A stretch of DNA of 64,000 nt from Mycobacterium sp. IS-836 (lineage in GTDB: Bacteria > Actinomycetota > Actinomycetes > Mycobacteriales > Mycobacteriaceae), in NCBI RefSeq assembly GCF_001954275.1, contig NZ_MBEU01000056.1:1-64000 (forward strand). Direction: 5' to 3'. The notes under the pieces were generated by a model. It worked only from the letters and a program-made list of their open reading frames with translations. It ran no database searches and had not been told where the DNA came from. Below are positions 31,687 to 40,173 of this stretch, piece after piece; the stretch's first letter is position 1, and every line of letters begins with the position of its first letter. The position numbers and the translations under genes were made by a program.

Positions 31687-32850
31687 CTAGCGTTTGTCCC
31701 AGTCCCAACGCGGGGTGGTCAGCAGGCTCTGGCCGGTGATGCGGGTCTCGCCGAAGTCCTTGTACAGCTCGATGCCGACCGCCGCGTCCTCCAGGAATCC
31801 CAGCAGCGAACGCGAATGGGTGACGACAACCACCTGGGTCTGCGACGCCGCCGCGCGGATCAGCGACGCCAGCGGACCCACCAGGCTCGGGTGCAACGAG
31901 GTTTCCGGCTCGTTGAGCACCATCAGGGACGGCGCCTGCGGGCTCAGCAGGGCGGCGGCCCACAGGAGAAACCTCAGGGTGCCGTCGGACAGCTCGGCCG
32001 CCCGCAGCGGTCGCAGCATGCCGCGCTGGCCCAGCTGCAGGTCGAACAGCCCGTCGTTGGCGACCACCGAGACCGTCGCGCCGTCGAAGGTGTCGGCGAC
32101 GATGCGGCTCAAATCATCGATTTCGGCCTCGATGATCGTCTGGATGGCGGCGGCCAGATCATGGCCGTCATCGGAGAGCACCGGGGTGCGGGTGCCCACC
32201 TGCGGGCGCCGCGCGGGCGCCCCGGCGTCAACCCGGAAACCGTCGTAGAAGCGCCAGCCGCGCAGCCGCTCACGCACGGCGGCGAGTTCGGGAAGCGCTT
32301 GCGGGTTGGCATATTCCGCCAGCACGCTGCGATACGACGGCAACGTTCGGCACAGCTCGTCGAAGCCACTGCCCGATTGCGCGCTGACTTCGGCGAAGGT
32401 GCGCGTCCTGCGCACCAGGGTGGTCGCCGCCCGCAGTACCGGGCCGACGAACAGCGCCTCTCGCTTGATCTCCGGATCACGCGCGAACGCCGACCGGGCC
32501 CGGCCGGTCGACTGCGGCAGCCCGAGATCCACCAGATAGCCGAAATCGTCCGCGGCGAAACCGAGTTCGAGAGACACCGGCCGGTTGTTGCGCGCGGTTC
32601 CTTGCGCCTTTCCCGTCCGGCGCGCGGCGCCGAGTTGCTCGGGCCCGGCCCACAGCACGGATTCCAGGCCGCCCTCGCGGGCCAACGACCCGATCACCTC
32701 GCCGCGACCGCAATCGGCCAGCAATCGCAGCGCGCGATACAGCGACGACTTTCCGACGCCGTTTTCGCCCGTGATGATCGACAGCCGGCCCAGTGGCAGG
32801 ATTACTTCCCGCAGCGAGCGGTACCCGCGGATCGCGACCGTTTGCAACAC
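31687..32850 (-). CDS. AAA family ATPase (SMC/RecF-like, AAA_21)
   Basis: The 387-residue protein begins VLQTVAIRGYRSLREV, has Walker A in TGENGVGKSSLYRALR (about residues 27-42), a middle region of unknown function, and a C-terminal half with LSDGTLRFLLWAAALLS (signature-like), VLNEPETSLHP (Walker B) and the switch histidine in VVVVTHS. Such standalone overcoming-lysogenization-like/RecF-like ATPases act on DNA or as parts of defence systems, but no nuclease partner is beside it. The start is GTG 32850, chosen because homology-like sequence begins there; upstream frame sequence is not convincing. It diverges from the permease gene. Function unknown. Confidence 0.78.
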   Translation of the reverse strand: MLQTVAIRGYRSLREVILPLGRLSIITGENGVGKSSLYRALRLLADCGRGEVIGSLAREGGLESVLWAGPEQLGAARRTGKAQGTARNNRPVSLELGFAADDFGYLVDLGLPQSTGRARSAFARDPEIKREALFVGPVLRAATTLVRRTRTFAEVSAQSGSGFDELCRTLPSYRSVLAEYANPQALPELAAVRERLRGWRFYDGFRVDAGAPARRPQVGTRTPVLSDDGHDLAAAIQTIIEAEIDDLSRIVADTFDGATVSVVANDGLFDLQLGQRGMLRPLRAAELSDGTLRFLLWAAALLSPQAPSLMVLNEPETSLHPSLVGPLASLIRAAASQTQVVVVTHSRSLLGFLEDAAVGIELYKDFGETRITGQSLLTTPRWDWDKR

Positions 32851-32890
32851 GTGCCCGACTCTAACTTCGCCGACCGACAGCACGCGGGAT

Positions 32891-32910
32891 ATACCCCTGT
32901 AGGGTATTAT
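32891..32910 (+). promoter_or_regulatory. CsoR/RicR-like palindrome over the permease promoter
   Basis: ATACCCCTGTAGGGTAT (32891-32907) is a perfect ATACCC-n5-GGGTAT inverted repeat of the type used by copper-sensing CsoR/RicR repressors in mycobacteria. Its right arm overlaps a -10 box TATTAT (32905-32910), so a bound repressor would block the promoter. The permease GTG is 41 bases downstream. No csoR-type gene is in the window. Confidence 0.55.
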
Positions 32911-32951
32911 CGCCGCAGTATCGCCGCGGAACCAACCGGAGCGGAGGACCA

Positions 32952-34133
32952 GTGACAGGCAAGGTGCTACCGGCAATCGGGCATGCGTTGGCGTTGGCGG
33001 GGTCGATGACGTGGGAGATCACCTGGGCGCTGATCCTGGGCTTCGCGTTGTCGGCGGTGGTCCAGGCCGTGGTGCGCCGCTCAACCATCGTGAGGCTGAT
33101 GGGCGACGACCGGCCCCGAACGCTGGCTGTGGCAGCGGGGCTGGGAGCCGCGTCGTCGTCGTGCTCCTACGCCGCGGTGGCCCTGGCCCGATCGCTGTTT
33201 CGCAAAGGCGCCAACTTCACCGCCGCCATGGCGTTCGAAATCGGTTCCACCAATCTCGTGGTCGAGTTGGGCATCATCCTCGCCCTGCTGGTGGGCTGGC
33301 AGTTCACCGCCGCGGAATTCGTCGGCGGCCCGCTGATGATCGTCGTATTGGCCGTGCTGTTCCGGCTTTTCGTGCGCTCTCGCCTGATCGACGCGGCCCG
33401 CGAGCAGGCCGAGCGGGGAATCGCCGGATCGATGGAAGGCCACGCCGCCATGGACATGTCCATCCAAGGCGACGGCTCGTTCTGGCGGCGGCTGTTCTCC
33501 GGGCAGGGCTTCACCTCCGTTTCGCATGTGTTCGTCATGGAGTGGCTTGCGATCCTGCGCGATCTCGTGCTGGGCCTGTTGATTGCGGGTGCCCTCGCGG
33601 CGTGGGTTCCCGAAAGCTTTTGGCAGAGCTTCTTTTTGGCCAGTCATCCGGGCTGGGCGGCGCTGTGGGGACCGCTCGTGGGGCCCGTCGTAGCGATCGT
33701 GTCCTTCGTCTGTTCGATCGGCAATGTGCCGCTGGCCGCGGTGCTTTGGAACGGCGGCATCAGCTTCGGCGGTGTCATCGCGTTCATCTTCGCCGACCTG
33801 ATCATCCTGCCGATCTTGAATATCTATCGGAAGTATTACGGCGTCAAAATGGCGCTGGCACTGCTCGGCACCTTCTACGTCGCGATGGTCGCCGCCGGGT
33901 ACCTTGTCGAATTGATTTTTGGCACAGCCGATCTCATCCCACACTCCCGCAACGCCACGGTCATGGAAGCGTCGATCTCGTGGAACTACACCACCTGGCT
34001 CAACATCGCCTTCCTCGGCCTCACGGCCGTCCTGGTGCTGCGGTTCGTCACCTCAGGGGGACTTCCGATGCTGCGCATGATGGGCGGTTCGCCCGAGGCA
34101 GCGCCGGATCAGAGTGGCCACAGCCACCACTAG
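32952..34133 (+). CDS. YraQ/ArsP-type permease
   Basis: The 393-residue integral membrane protein has about eight to ten transmembrane helices and two cysteine-bearing membrane motifs, SSSCSYAAVALAR (about residue 68) and FVCSIGNVPLAAVLWNGG (about residue 255), as in the PF03773 permease family (YraQ, ArsP). ArsP members export trivalent organoarsenicals; others are of unknown substrate. A histidine-rich end (SGHSHH) and a methionine-rich central loop (MEGHAAMDMSIQ) could bind soft metals. The start is GTG 32952, with GGAGGA five bases upstream. The promoter carries a copper-type palindrome, which suggests a metal-related role by inference. Confidence 0.85.
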   Translation: MTGKVLPAIGHALALAGSMTWEITWALILGFALSAVVQAVVRRSTIVRLMGDDRPRTLAVAAGLGAASSSCSYAAVALARSLFRKGANFTAAMAFEIGSTNLVVELGIILALLVGWQFTAAEFVGGPLMIVVLAVLFRLFVRSRLIDAAREQAERGIAGSMEGHAAMDMSIQGDGSFWRRLFSGQGFTSVSHVFVMEWLAILRDLVLGLLIAGALAAWVPESFWQSFFLASHPGWAALWGPLVGPVVAIVSFVCSIGNVPLAAVLWNGGISFGGVIAFIFADLIILPILNIYRKYYGVKMALALLGTFYVAMVAAGYLVELIFGTADLIPHSRNATVMEASISWNYTTWLNIAFLGLTAVLVLRFVTSGGLPMLRMMGGSPEAAPDQSGHSHH

Positions 34134-34239
34134 CGTTCTCGCAGGAAGCGGGAATCCCGTCTCCGGAGAATTTGGTCCTTCATGGCCGTGGAGGCTTCCT
34201 TCACGCTGGCTACCTGTCACCGGGCGGCCGGCTCAGAAG

Positions 34240-34470
34240 TTACCCGCAAACTTGGCCCATCTGTCCGTCATAGGGGCTGGCGCCCTCGCAATCGCCCAGC
34301 CGGTATCTGTGCCTGGGGTTATCGCGCTGGAATCCGTCGACGCAGGCCTGGTCGCCAGTGGCAGTGATGATGCTGAAACAGGGATCGGCGTGTGCTTGTG
34401 CTGGTGGAATGCAGAGCGGTACCAGCGCTATGGCTGTTGCCGCCGACACGCCCATTAGTGCCCTCTTCAC
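34240..34470 (-). CDS. Small secreted cysteine-containing protein
   Basis: The 76-residue product has a clear signal peptide (MKRALMGVSAATAIALVPLC...AHA) and a mature part of about 48 residues beginning DPCFS, with four cysteines (in DPCFS, QACVD, GDCEG and QVCG) that could make two disulfides. I recognise no family. The start is GTG 34470. It is a plausible small exported mycobacterial protein, lying convergent to the permease gene. Oxidative folding enzymes (VKOR/DsbA) are encoded a few kilobases away. Confidence 0.6.
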   Translation of the reverse strand: MKRALMGVSAATAIALVPLCIPPAQAHADPCFSIITATGDQACVDGFQRDNPRHRYRLGDCEGASPYDGQMGQVCG

Positions 34471-34726
34471 CCTGACCCCTTAATGGCCGCAGTGTCGTTG
34501 GCACTTCAGGGTCCCCCAAGATTGTTGCCGTCATGTTCCAAAAGCCAACGAGTTTGTTACAGATTGCTCTCATTTGCTCGCGCGAAGGTGCATCGTTTGA
34601 AAACTCGTTGGCGACACCGCTAGGCCCAAATACCTCCCTTGGGCATTTCAAATATTTTGTGCGGCAGCATTTTTCGGTCCGATGCTCACGGAGAACGTCG
34701 ACGACCCGTATGCAGGAGCGGACTCG
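34471..34726. other. Intergenic stretch with an 11-bp inverted repeat
   Basis: This stretch has more A+T than its surroundings and no convincing gene. CCAACGAGTTT (34545-34555) is repeated in inverse orientation as AAACTCGTTGG (34601-34611), 45 bases apart. It lies at the junction where the PDIM region sits in M. tuberculosis, and could be a scar or a regulatory element. Confidence 0.4.
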
Positions 34727-35212
34727 TCAGTCCGTGCGATCGGACAACTGTTCGCGCAGTCGGCGATTCACCGGCTCGGGTAGTAGCTCCGACACGTCAC
34801 CGCCCAGCGTCGCGACCTCTTTGGCCAGCGACGACGACACGAACGAATACCGCGGGGCGGTCGCGACGAAGAAAGTGTCGACGCCGGCGATGTGCTTGTT
34901 CATTTGCGCCATCTGCAGCTCGTACTCGAAGTCGGTGCCGGTGCGCAGGCCTTTGACGATGGCCGTCATCCCCCGCGACCTGACGAAGTCGACGACGAGA
35001 CCTTCTCCGACCTCCACGCGCAGGTTCGGCAGGTGGGTGGTGGATTCTTCGATCATCGCGATTCGCGCGTCGATGTCGAACATGCCCTTCTTGGCGGGGT
35101 TGGTCAGGATCGCCACGACGACTTCGTCGAACTGGGCGGAGGCGCGCTCGAAAACGTCGATGTGGCCCAACGTCACCGGGTCAAACGACCCCGGGCATAC
35201 CGCGCCGCTCAT
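34727..35212 (-). CDS. coaD: Phosphopantetheine adenylyltransferase
   Basis: The 161-residue protein has the nucleotidyltransferase motif [10 protein letters not shown] (residues 8-17) and the C-terminal [13 protein letters not shown] motif. It makes dephospho-CoA from 4'-phosphopantetheine and ATP, the penultimate step of CoA synthesis. The start ATG 35212 begins [10 protein letters not shown], as in other mycobacteria, and the length matches. It lies 23 bases after rsmD on the same strand, a pairing widespread in bacteria. Confidence 0.97.
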   Translation of the reverse strand: MSGAVCPGSFDPVTLGHIDVFERASAQFDEVVVAILTNPAKKGMFDIDARIAMIEESTTHLPNLRVEVGEGLVVDFVRSRGMTAIVKGLRTGTDFEYELQMAQMNKHIAGVDTFFVATAPRYSFVSSSLAKEVATLGGDVSELLPEPVNRRLREQLSDRTD

Positions 35213-35235
35213 GACCACTGACGCTACACGCTGTC

Positions 35236-35790
35236 TCACAGCCGTTCGGCCAGCTCCAACCGGGTGTCGCCATAAACGCGCGACGGCCACGACGACCAGC
35301 CGGCCGGCCAGCTCAGCGGTGGCCCGGCGGCGGCACGCTCGACCACCGCGACGGTTCCCTCGCGCACCCAGCCGTGCGCGGTCAGTGCGGCCAGGACGGC
35401 CTCGATGTCGGCGGCCTCGATGTCGTAGGGCGGGTCTGCGAGCACCAGGTCGACCGGGGCAGGACTCCCGGCCGCCAAAACCGCAGCCACCGGGCCACGG
35501 CGCAGCGTCGCCCCGGTGAGGCCCAGCGACTCGATGTTGCGGGCGATGACGGCGGCGCTACGTTGGTCGGACTCCACCAAAAGCGCGGATGCCGCACCGC
35601 GGGACAGGGCCTCGAGCCCCAGTGCCCCCGAGCCGGCGTAGAGGTCCAGGACCGCCAGCCCGCTCAGCTCGCGCCGGGCGGTGACGATGTTGAACAGCGA
35701 CTCCCGGACCCGATCGGTGGTCGGCCGGGTTCCCTTCGGCGGGACCGCGATACGTCGCCCACCGACGATGCCGCCGATGATCCGTGTCAC
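35236..35790 (-). CDS. rsmD: 16S rRNA (guanine966-N2)-methyltransferase RsmD
   Basis: The 184-residue protein has the N-terminal motif [26 protein letters not shown], the SAM site [19 protein letters not shown] and the catalytic DPPYD. It methylates G966 of 16S rRNA in the 30S subunit. It sits in a close minus-strand run with the VKOR gene (stop and start ten bases apart) and coaD. In M. tuberculosis pca (pyruvate carboxylase) lies between rsmD and the VKOR gene; it is absent here. Confidence 0.94.
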   Translation of the reverse strand: MTRIIGGIVGGRRIAVPPKGTRPTTDRVRESLFNIVTARRELSGLAVLDLYAGSGALGLEALSRGAASALLVESDQRSAAVIARNIESLGLTGATLRRGPVAAVLAAGSPAPVDLVLADPPYDIEAADIEAVLAALTAHGWVREGTVAVVERAAAGPPLSWPAGWSSWPSRVYGDTRLELAERL

Positions 35791-35800
35791 TCGCCGAGGC

Positions 35801-36448
35801 TCACAAAAGCGTGGACCAATAGTCCCAGAACCGCGCCAAGATCAGCAGAAACACGGCGGTGAACCAGAGCGCGGCGATCGACCATCGCCACTCGAACAGC
35901 ACCCGCACCACTGCGCGGTCCGTGTTCGCCAGCACCGGGCGCAGCACGACGGAGAAAATCACCACCAGCAGCGAGATGGTGACCACCCAGACCACCATGC
36001 AGTACGGGCACAACGCCCCGATTCGGTACAAGCTCTGGAAGATCAGCCAGTGCACGAATACCGCACCGACCAGGGTTCCCACCCCCAGCCCGACCCAATA
36101 CCATTGGGGCAGAGGAATTTTCGCCACAGCGAGCACACCCGTGACGACCACGACGGTGAAGCCCACGATGCCCAGCAGCGGGTTGGGAAAGCCCAGCAGG
36201 GATGCCTGCGGTGTGACCATGACCGAGCCGCACGAGACGATCGGGTTGAAGTTGCACGACGGCACGTAGGACGGATTGAGCAGGATTTTGACCTTCTCCA
36301 CCGTCAGCGTCAGCGACGCGAACAAGCCGATCGCTCCGGCGATCAGCACCCACCATGCGCTGAGCGCGGGTACGGGCGCTACGGGCGACGATTCCGGCGT
36401 CAGGTCGTCGGGGGGCGCGGCGGCTTCTGCTGACACCGCAACCGTCAC
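35801..36448 (-). CDS. Vitamin K epoxide reductase (VKOR) family protein
   Basis: The 215-residue membrane protein has four to five transmembrane helices, a loop cysteine pair (C65, C73) and the active-site motif C147-P-Y-C150. It re-oxidises the DsbA-like partner using menaquinone and so drives disulfide formation outside the membrane, as shown for mycobacterial VKOR (Rv2968c). Its GTG start shares the final base of the DsbA stop (TAGTG), giving a one-base overlap and tight coupling with that partner. Confidence 0.94.
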   Translation of the reverse strand: MTVAVSAEAAAPPDDLTPESSPVAPVPALSAWWVLIAGAIGLFASLTLTVEKVKILLNPSYVPSCNFNPIVSCGSVMVTPQASLLGFPNPLLGIVGFTVVVVTGVLAVAKIPLPQWYWVGLGVGTLVGAVFVHWLIFQSLYRIGALCPYCMVVWVVTISLLVVIFSVVLRPVLANTDRAVVRVLFEWRWSIAALWFTAVFLLILARFWDYWSTLL

Positions 36449-37212
36449 TACGCCGCGGGGGCGACGGCGTTGTCGAGCCCCGGCACGTCGCCCACGATGG
36501 ACTTGATCTTGGCGACCAGTGCATCAGGCGTCGTCGGTTCGTAGTTCTCGCCGTTGATCTTGATCGTCGGGGTGGCGGTGATGTTTGCGGCCGCCGCTTC
36601 CCCGGTGACCTTGGAGAGGTACTTTCCGCTGTTGATGCAGTCCGGGACCTTGCCCACGACGCCGGCTTCGCGGGCGAGTTCGATCAGTTTCGCGTTGTCG
36701 GGAAAGCTGCTGCCGCGTTCGTCGGGTTGGACTCGGGTGGTGTACAGCGCCGTATGGAAGCGGCGAAACGCGTCCATGGACTCATCGGCGACGCACAGCG
36801 CCGCCGCGCCCGCCCGCGACGAATAGTTCTGGTTCCTCGAGTTGTCGAGGATGGCAACCATGGCGTAGTCGGCCGCTATCGCGCCGGTGTCGATGAGCTT
36901 GGAGACCGTTGGCCCGTAGGTGCGTTCGAAGTTGCCGCACGCCGGGCACAGGAAGTCCTCGTAGAAGGTGACGACGGCCTTGGGGTTGGACGTCCCGGGC
37001 TGGGTCACCAGCTTGCTCGACGTCACCCGCACCGTGTCGCCCTCGCCGCTGGCCGCGGCCTTCTTGTCGTGGTGGGTCATCACGATGTAGGAGACGATCG
37101 CGACCAGCAGGATGACGACGAAGGCGGTGCCGCCGATCTGGAAGAGTCTGCCGGATTTGCCGGTGCCGGACTTCAAGTCGTATCGAGGGGGACGGTTGGG
37201 TTTGTCGGCCAC
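36448..37212 (-). CDS. Membrane-anchored DsbA-like thiol:disulfide oxidoreductase
   Basis: The 254-residue protein has a single N-terminal membrane helix (residues about 26-46), then an exported thioredoxin fold with C89-P-A-C92 and the cis-proline region ATPTIKINGE. It introduces disulfides into exported proteins and is recycled by the VKOR protein encoded directly after it. It corresponds to Rv2969c. The start ATG 37212 gives a basic cytosolic tail (MADKPNRPPRYDLK). Confidence 0.94.
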   Translation of the reverse strand: MADKPNRPPRYDLKSGTGKSGRLFQIGGTAFVVILLVAIVSYIVMTHHDKKAAASGEGDTVRVTSSKLVTQPGTSNPKAVVTFYEDFLCPACGNFERTYGPTVSKLIDTGAIAADYAMVAILDNSRNQNYSSRAGAAALCVADESMDAFRRFHTALYTTRVQPDERGSSFPDNAKLIELAREAGVVGKVPDCINSGKYLSKVTGEAAAANITATPTIKINGENYEPTTPDALVAKIKSIVGDVPGLDNAVAPAA

Positions 37213-37286
37213 TGGTTCGGTGATCCTTCGGTGCGGGCTTGTGCGTGGGTCGGGCGGCGCGCCTCTACATTACCGGCGGGCGACGG

Positions 37287-38405
37287 TCAGGCCCGGCTCA
37301 GATGAGCGCGCAGGGCCGAGATCAGTTCGCTGGTGGCCGCGGCACTGCCGCCACCAAGCGGGAACAGGTTGGCGAAGCCGTGGGTCAGCGAACCCATGGG
37401 CCGCAGGTCCACCGGCGTGCCGGCAGCCCGCAGCGCGGTCGCGTAGCTCTCGCCCTCGTCGCGCAGGGGGTCGAAACCCGCGACCGCGATCAGGGCCGGC
37501 GCCAGCCCCGACAGCGACTCGGCCAGTAGTGGGGAAAGCCGCGGATCGGTCCGGTCGAGCGTGGAACGCCGCAGGTATTGCGATTCGAACCAGTCCATGT
37601 CCCGTTTGGTCAGCAGGAAGCCGCGGGCGAACAGGCTCATCGACCGGGTCTGCGCGGTGAAATCGGTCCGCGGGTAGAGCAGCCACTGCAGCACCGGCGC
37701 GGGTTCCCCCGCGTCGCGCGCCAGCTGGCACACGACGGCGGCGAGGTTGCCGCCGGCGCTGTCGCCGCCCACGGCGACACGCCCGGGAATCGCACCGAGT
37801 TCGCCGGCGTGCTCGTATGCCCAGGTGAAGGCGGCGTAGGCGTCCTCCACCGCGGCCGGCGCCACATGCTCGGGGGCCAGCCGGTAGTCCACCGACAGCA
37901 CGTGGATGCCCGCATCGCGGCTGGTCAACCGGCACAGCGCGTCATGGGTGTCCAGGTCACCGATCGACCAGCCACCGCCGTGATAGAAGACCAGCAACGG
38001 CGCCGCCGCACCGTTGGGCGGGCGATAGTGCCGCGCCGCGATCTCACCGCCCGGCCCGGGCAGCGTGATCTCGTCCACCTCGACATGAATCTGCGGACCG
38101 GAAAATCTGAGCAGGCCCTCGCGCATCTGGGCGCGGGAGGCCGCCGCGTCGTCGTCGACGACCAGGCCGTCGATGCCGACAACCCGCTGGCCCGTCAGCA
38201 TCAGCTGGAGCGTCGGATCCAGCGTGTTGCCGTCGATCATGATCGCCCGCCCGCGGACCAGCATCCGCTGGGCGGCCGTCGGGATCCATGGAATGACCTT
38301 GACACCGGCCGTGGTGGCCAGGCCCTGCAGGCGGCTGGTCCATCCGATCGGCGCCTGTCTCGCTCCGAGGTCCAGGTCCCACGCGCCTGGCAGACTCTGT
38401 GTCAT
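37287..38405 (-). CDS. lipN: Carboxylesterase/lipase LipN (HSL family)
   Basis: The 372-residue protein has the hormone-sensitive-lipase motif HGGG (residues 142-145), the nucleophile GDSAGG (Ser216), a catalytic acid in FDPLRDEGE and a histidine in LTHGFANLF. It hydrolyses short-chain esters. The start is ATG 38405 (MTQSLPG), like the MTKSLPG start of M. tuberculosis LipN, with the ribosome site AAGGGAG six bases upstream inside the first codons of the divergent aldo/keto reductase. The start codons of the two genes overlap in a single CATG. Confidence 0.94.
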   Translation of the reverse strand: MTQSLPGAWDLDLGARQAPIGWTSRLQGLATTAGVKVIPWIPTAAQRMLVRGRAIMIDGNTLDPTLQLMLTGQRVVGIDGLVVDDDAAASRAQMREGLLRFSGPQIHVEVDEITLPGPGGEIAARHYRPPNGAAAPLLVFYHGGGWSIGDLDTHDALCRLTSRDAGIHVLSVDYRLAPEHVAPAAVEDAYAAFTWAYEHAGELGAIPGRVAVGGDSAGGNLAAVVCQLARDAGEPAPVLQWLLYPRTDFTAQTRSMSLFARGFLLTKRDMDWFESQYLRRSTLDRTDPRLSPLLAESLSGLAPALIAVAGFDPLRDEGESYATALRAAGTPVDLRPMGSLTHGFANLFPLGGGSAAATSELISALRAHLSRA

Positions 38406-39237
38406 GGCAGCTCCCTTGGTGACGCTGAATGACGGAAATTCGATCCCCGCCGTCGGGCTCGGAGTCTTCCAGATCCCGCCGGCAGACACCGAACAGGCGG
38501 TGGCTGCAGCCCTGCGCGCCGGTTACCGACATATCGACACTGCCGCGGCCTACCGCAACGAGCGGGAGACCGGACGCGCGGTTGCCGCCTCCGACGTGCC
38601 GCGCGACCAACTGTACGTGGTAACCAAATTGGCGAACCCGGACCAGGGCTACGACAGCACGCTGCGGGCATTCGACGCCAGCATGGACCGGCTCGGGCTG
38701 GATTATCTCGATCTCTATCTGATCCATTGGCCGCAGCCGGCGCTGAACAAGTTCGTCGACACCTTCAAGGCATTCGCGCACCTGCGCGACCAGGGCCGTA
38801 TCCGGTCCATCGGAGTCAGCAATTTCGAACCCGAGCACCTCTCGGTTCTCATCGATGCCATTGGCATCGTTCCGGCGGTCAATCAGATCGAGCTGCACCC
38901 ACGATTCACCCAAAGTGAATTGCGCGAGGTGCACGCCCAACGCGGCATCGCGACCGAGGCGTGGGCGCCCCTGGGCCAGGGATCGCTGCTGACGCATCCG
39001 ATGATCACCGCTGTCGCGGCGGAGTGTGGGCGGACAGCTGCCCAGGTGTTGATTCGCTGGCATATTCAGCTGGGTAATATCGTGATTCCCAAGTCGGTCA
39101 ACCCCGCACGGATTGCGAGCAACCTCGACGTGTTCGATTTCGAACTGAGCGAAAACGAAATGTCGACGATCTCCTCGCTGGACGACGGAACCCGGCTTGG
39201 TCCGAATCCACGAACTTTCAATTTCGCAGGTAGGTGA
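38404..39237 (+). CDS. Aldo/keto reductase, first of a tandem pair
   Basis: The 277-residue NADPH-dependent reductase has the catalytic tetrad D45, Y50, K75 and H108 and the family signature of the (beta/alpha)8 fold, ending with LGNIVIPKSVNPARIASNLDVFDF for NADPH binding. It probably reduces aldehydes, ketoaldehydes or ketones. ATG 38404 overlaps the lipN ATG on the other strand, so no leader with a ribosome site is possible without entering lipN; a CAGACT -10-like box seven bases upstream suggests a leaderless mRNA. The next gene begins immediately after the stop. Confidence 0.92.
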   Translation: MAAPLVTLNDGNSIPAVGLGVFQIPPADTEQAVAAALRAGYRHIDTAAAYRNERETGRAVAASDVPRDQLYVVTKLANPDQGYDSTLRAFDASMDRLGLDYLDLYLIHWPQPALNKFVDTFKAFAHLRDQGRIRSIGVSNFEPEHLSVLIDAIGIVPAVNQIELHPRFTQSELREVHAQRGIATEAWAPLGQGSLLTHPMITAVAAECGRTAAQVLIRWHIQLGNIVIPKSVNPARIASNLDVFDFELSENEMSTISSLDDGTRLGPNPRTFNFAGR

Positions 39238-40101
39238 ATGACGTTGACTGGCGAGTCGGGCTCGGCCGGATCCTCAGCCATACCCTCGATAGCTCTCAAT
39301 GACGAGAACACCATGCCGGTGCTCGGCCTGGGCGTCGCCGATCTATCCGACGACGAGGCCGAACGCGCGGTGTCGACGGCGCTGGAACTCGGTTGCCGGC
39401 TCATCGACACGGCCTCGGTCTACGGCAACGAAGCCGGGGTCGGGCGCGCGATCGCGGCCTCCGGGATTCCCCGCGCCGAGCTGTTCGTCACCACGAAGCT
39501 GGCCTGTGCCGACCACGGCTTGATGAAGGCCCAGGAGGCCTGCAACACCAGCCTGGAGCGCCTCGGCCTGGACTACGTCGATCTCTACCTGATCCACTGG
39601 CCGGTGCCGTCGGCGGGCAACTACGTGAACTCCTTCGGCGGCATGATCCAGTGTCGCGGTGAGGGCCATGCGCGCTCGATCGGTGTCTCCAATTTCACCG
39701 AGGAGTACCTGACGACCGTCATCGACCTCGCCTTTTTCACCCCGGCGGTCAACCAGATCGAGCTGCACCCGCTGTTCAACCAGGACGAGCTGCGCAAGGT
39801 GAACACGCAACACAACGTCGTCACGCAGTCGTACACGCCGCTGGCGCTGGGCAAGCTGAACGACAACCCAACGGTGGCCTCGGTCGCCGGCGAGTACGGC
39901 AAGACAGCCGCGCAGGTGCTGTTGCGATGGAACCTGCAACTGGGCAACGCGGTCGTCTTCCGGTCGGCCGACGCCGAGCACATCGCCGGCAACCTCGACG
40001 TGTTCGACTTCGAGTTGGCCGCCGAGCACATGGATGCGATCAGCGGCCTCAACGACGGCACCCGGTTGCGCCCGGACCCGGACACCTACGAGGGCCCGTA
40101 G
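39238..40101 (+). CDS. Aldo/keto reductase, second of a tandem pair (Rv2971-like)
   Basis: The 287-residue protein is a paralogue of the gene just upstream, with tetrad D57, Y62, K87 and H120 and the same NADPH motif region ([18 protein letters not shown]). Its N-terminus ([13 protein letters not shown]...) and overall sequence are closest to Rv2971 as I remember it, so this is the probable orthologue and the first copy the extra one. Its ATG follows the previous stop directly (TGAATG), with AGGTAGG as ribosome site. It converges on the nitrile hydratase operon through an inverted repeat. Confidence 0.92.
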   Translation: MTLTGESGSAGSSAIPSIALNDENTMPVLGLGVADLSDDEAERAVSTALELGCRLIDTASVYGNEAGVGRAIAASGIPRAELFVTTKLACADHGLMKAQEACNTSLERLGLDYVDLYLIHWPVPSAGNYVNSFGGMIQCRGEGHARSIGVSNFTEEYLTTVIDLAFFTPAVNQIELHPLFNQDELRKVNTQHNVVTQSYTPLALGKLNDNPTVASVAGEYGKTAAQVLLRWNLQLGNAVVFRSADAEHIAGNLDVFDFELAAEHMDAISGLNDGTRLRPDPDTYEGP

Positions 40102-40107
40102 CTTGTT

Positions 40108-40173
40108 GTCGCCGACTGTGAATCTGACGACGGCTGATCGGCGCGTCGCGTAGCAAGATTCACGGTCGGCGAC
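40108..40173. terminator. Long inverted repeat between convergent genes
   Basis: GTCGCCGACTGTGAATCT (40108-40125) pairs with AGATTCACGGTCGGCGAC (40156-40173), 18 bases with one wobble, around a 30-base loop. It lies between the ends of the second aldo/keto reductase and the nitrile hydratase alpha gene, whose stop is inside the right arm. It could act as a bidirectional terminator or be a dispersed palindromic element. Confidence 0.55.

Noticed and set aside
34319..34651. A 110-codon minus-strand frame overlapping the small secreted protein
   Set aside because: Its second half is the alternate frame of the secreted gene with Arg/His repeats. Its first 50 residues look somewhat protein-like, so I rejected it with less confidence.
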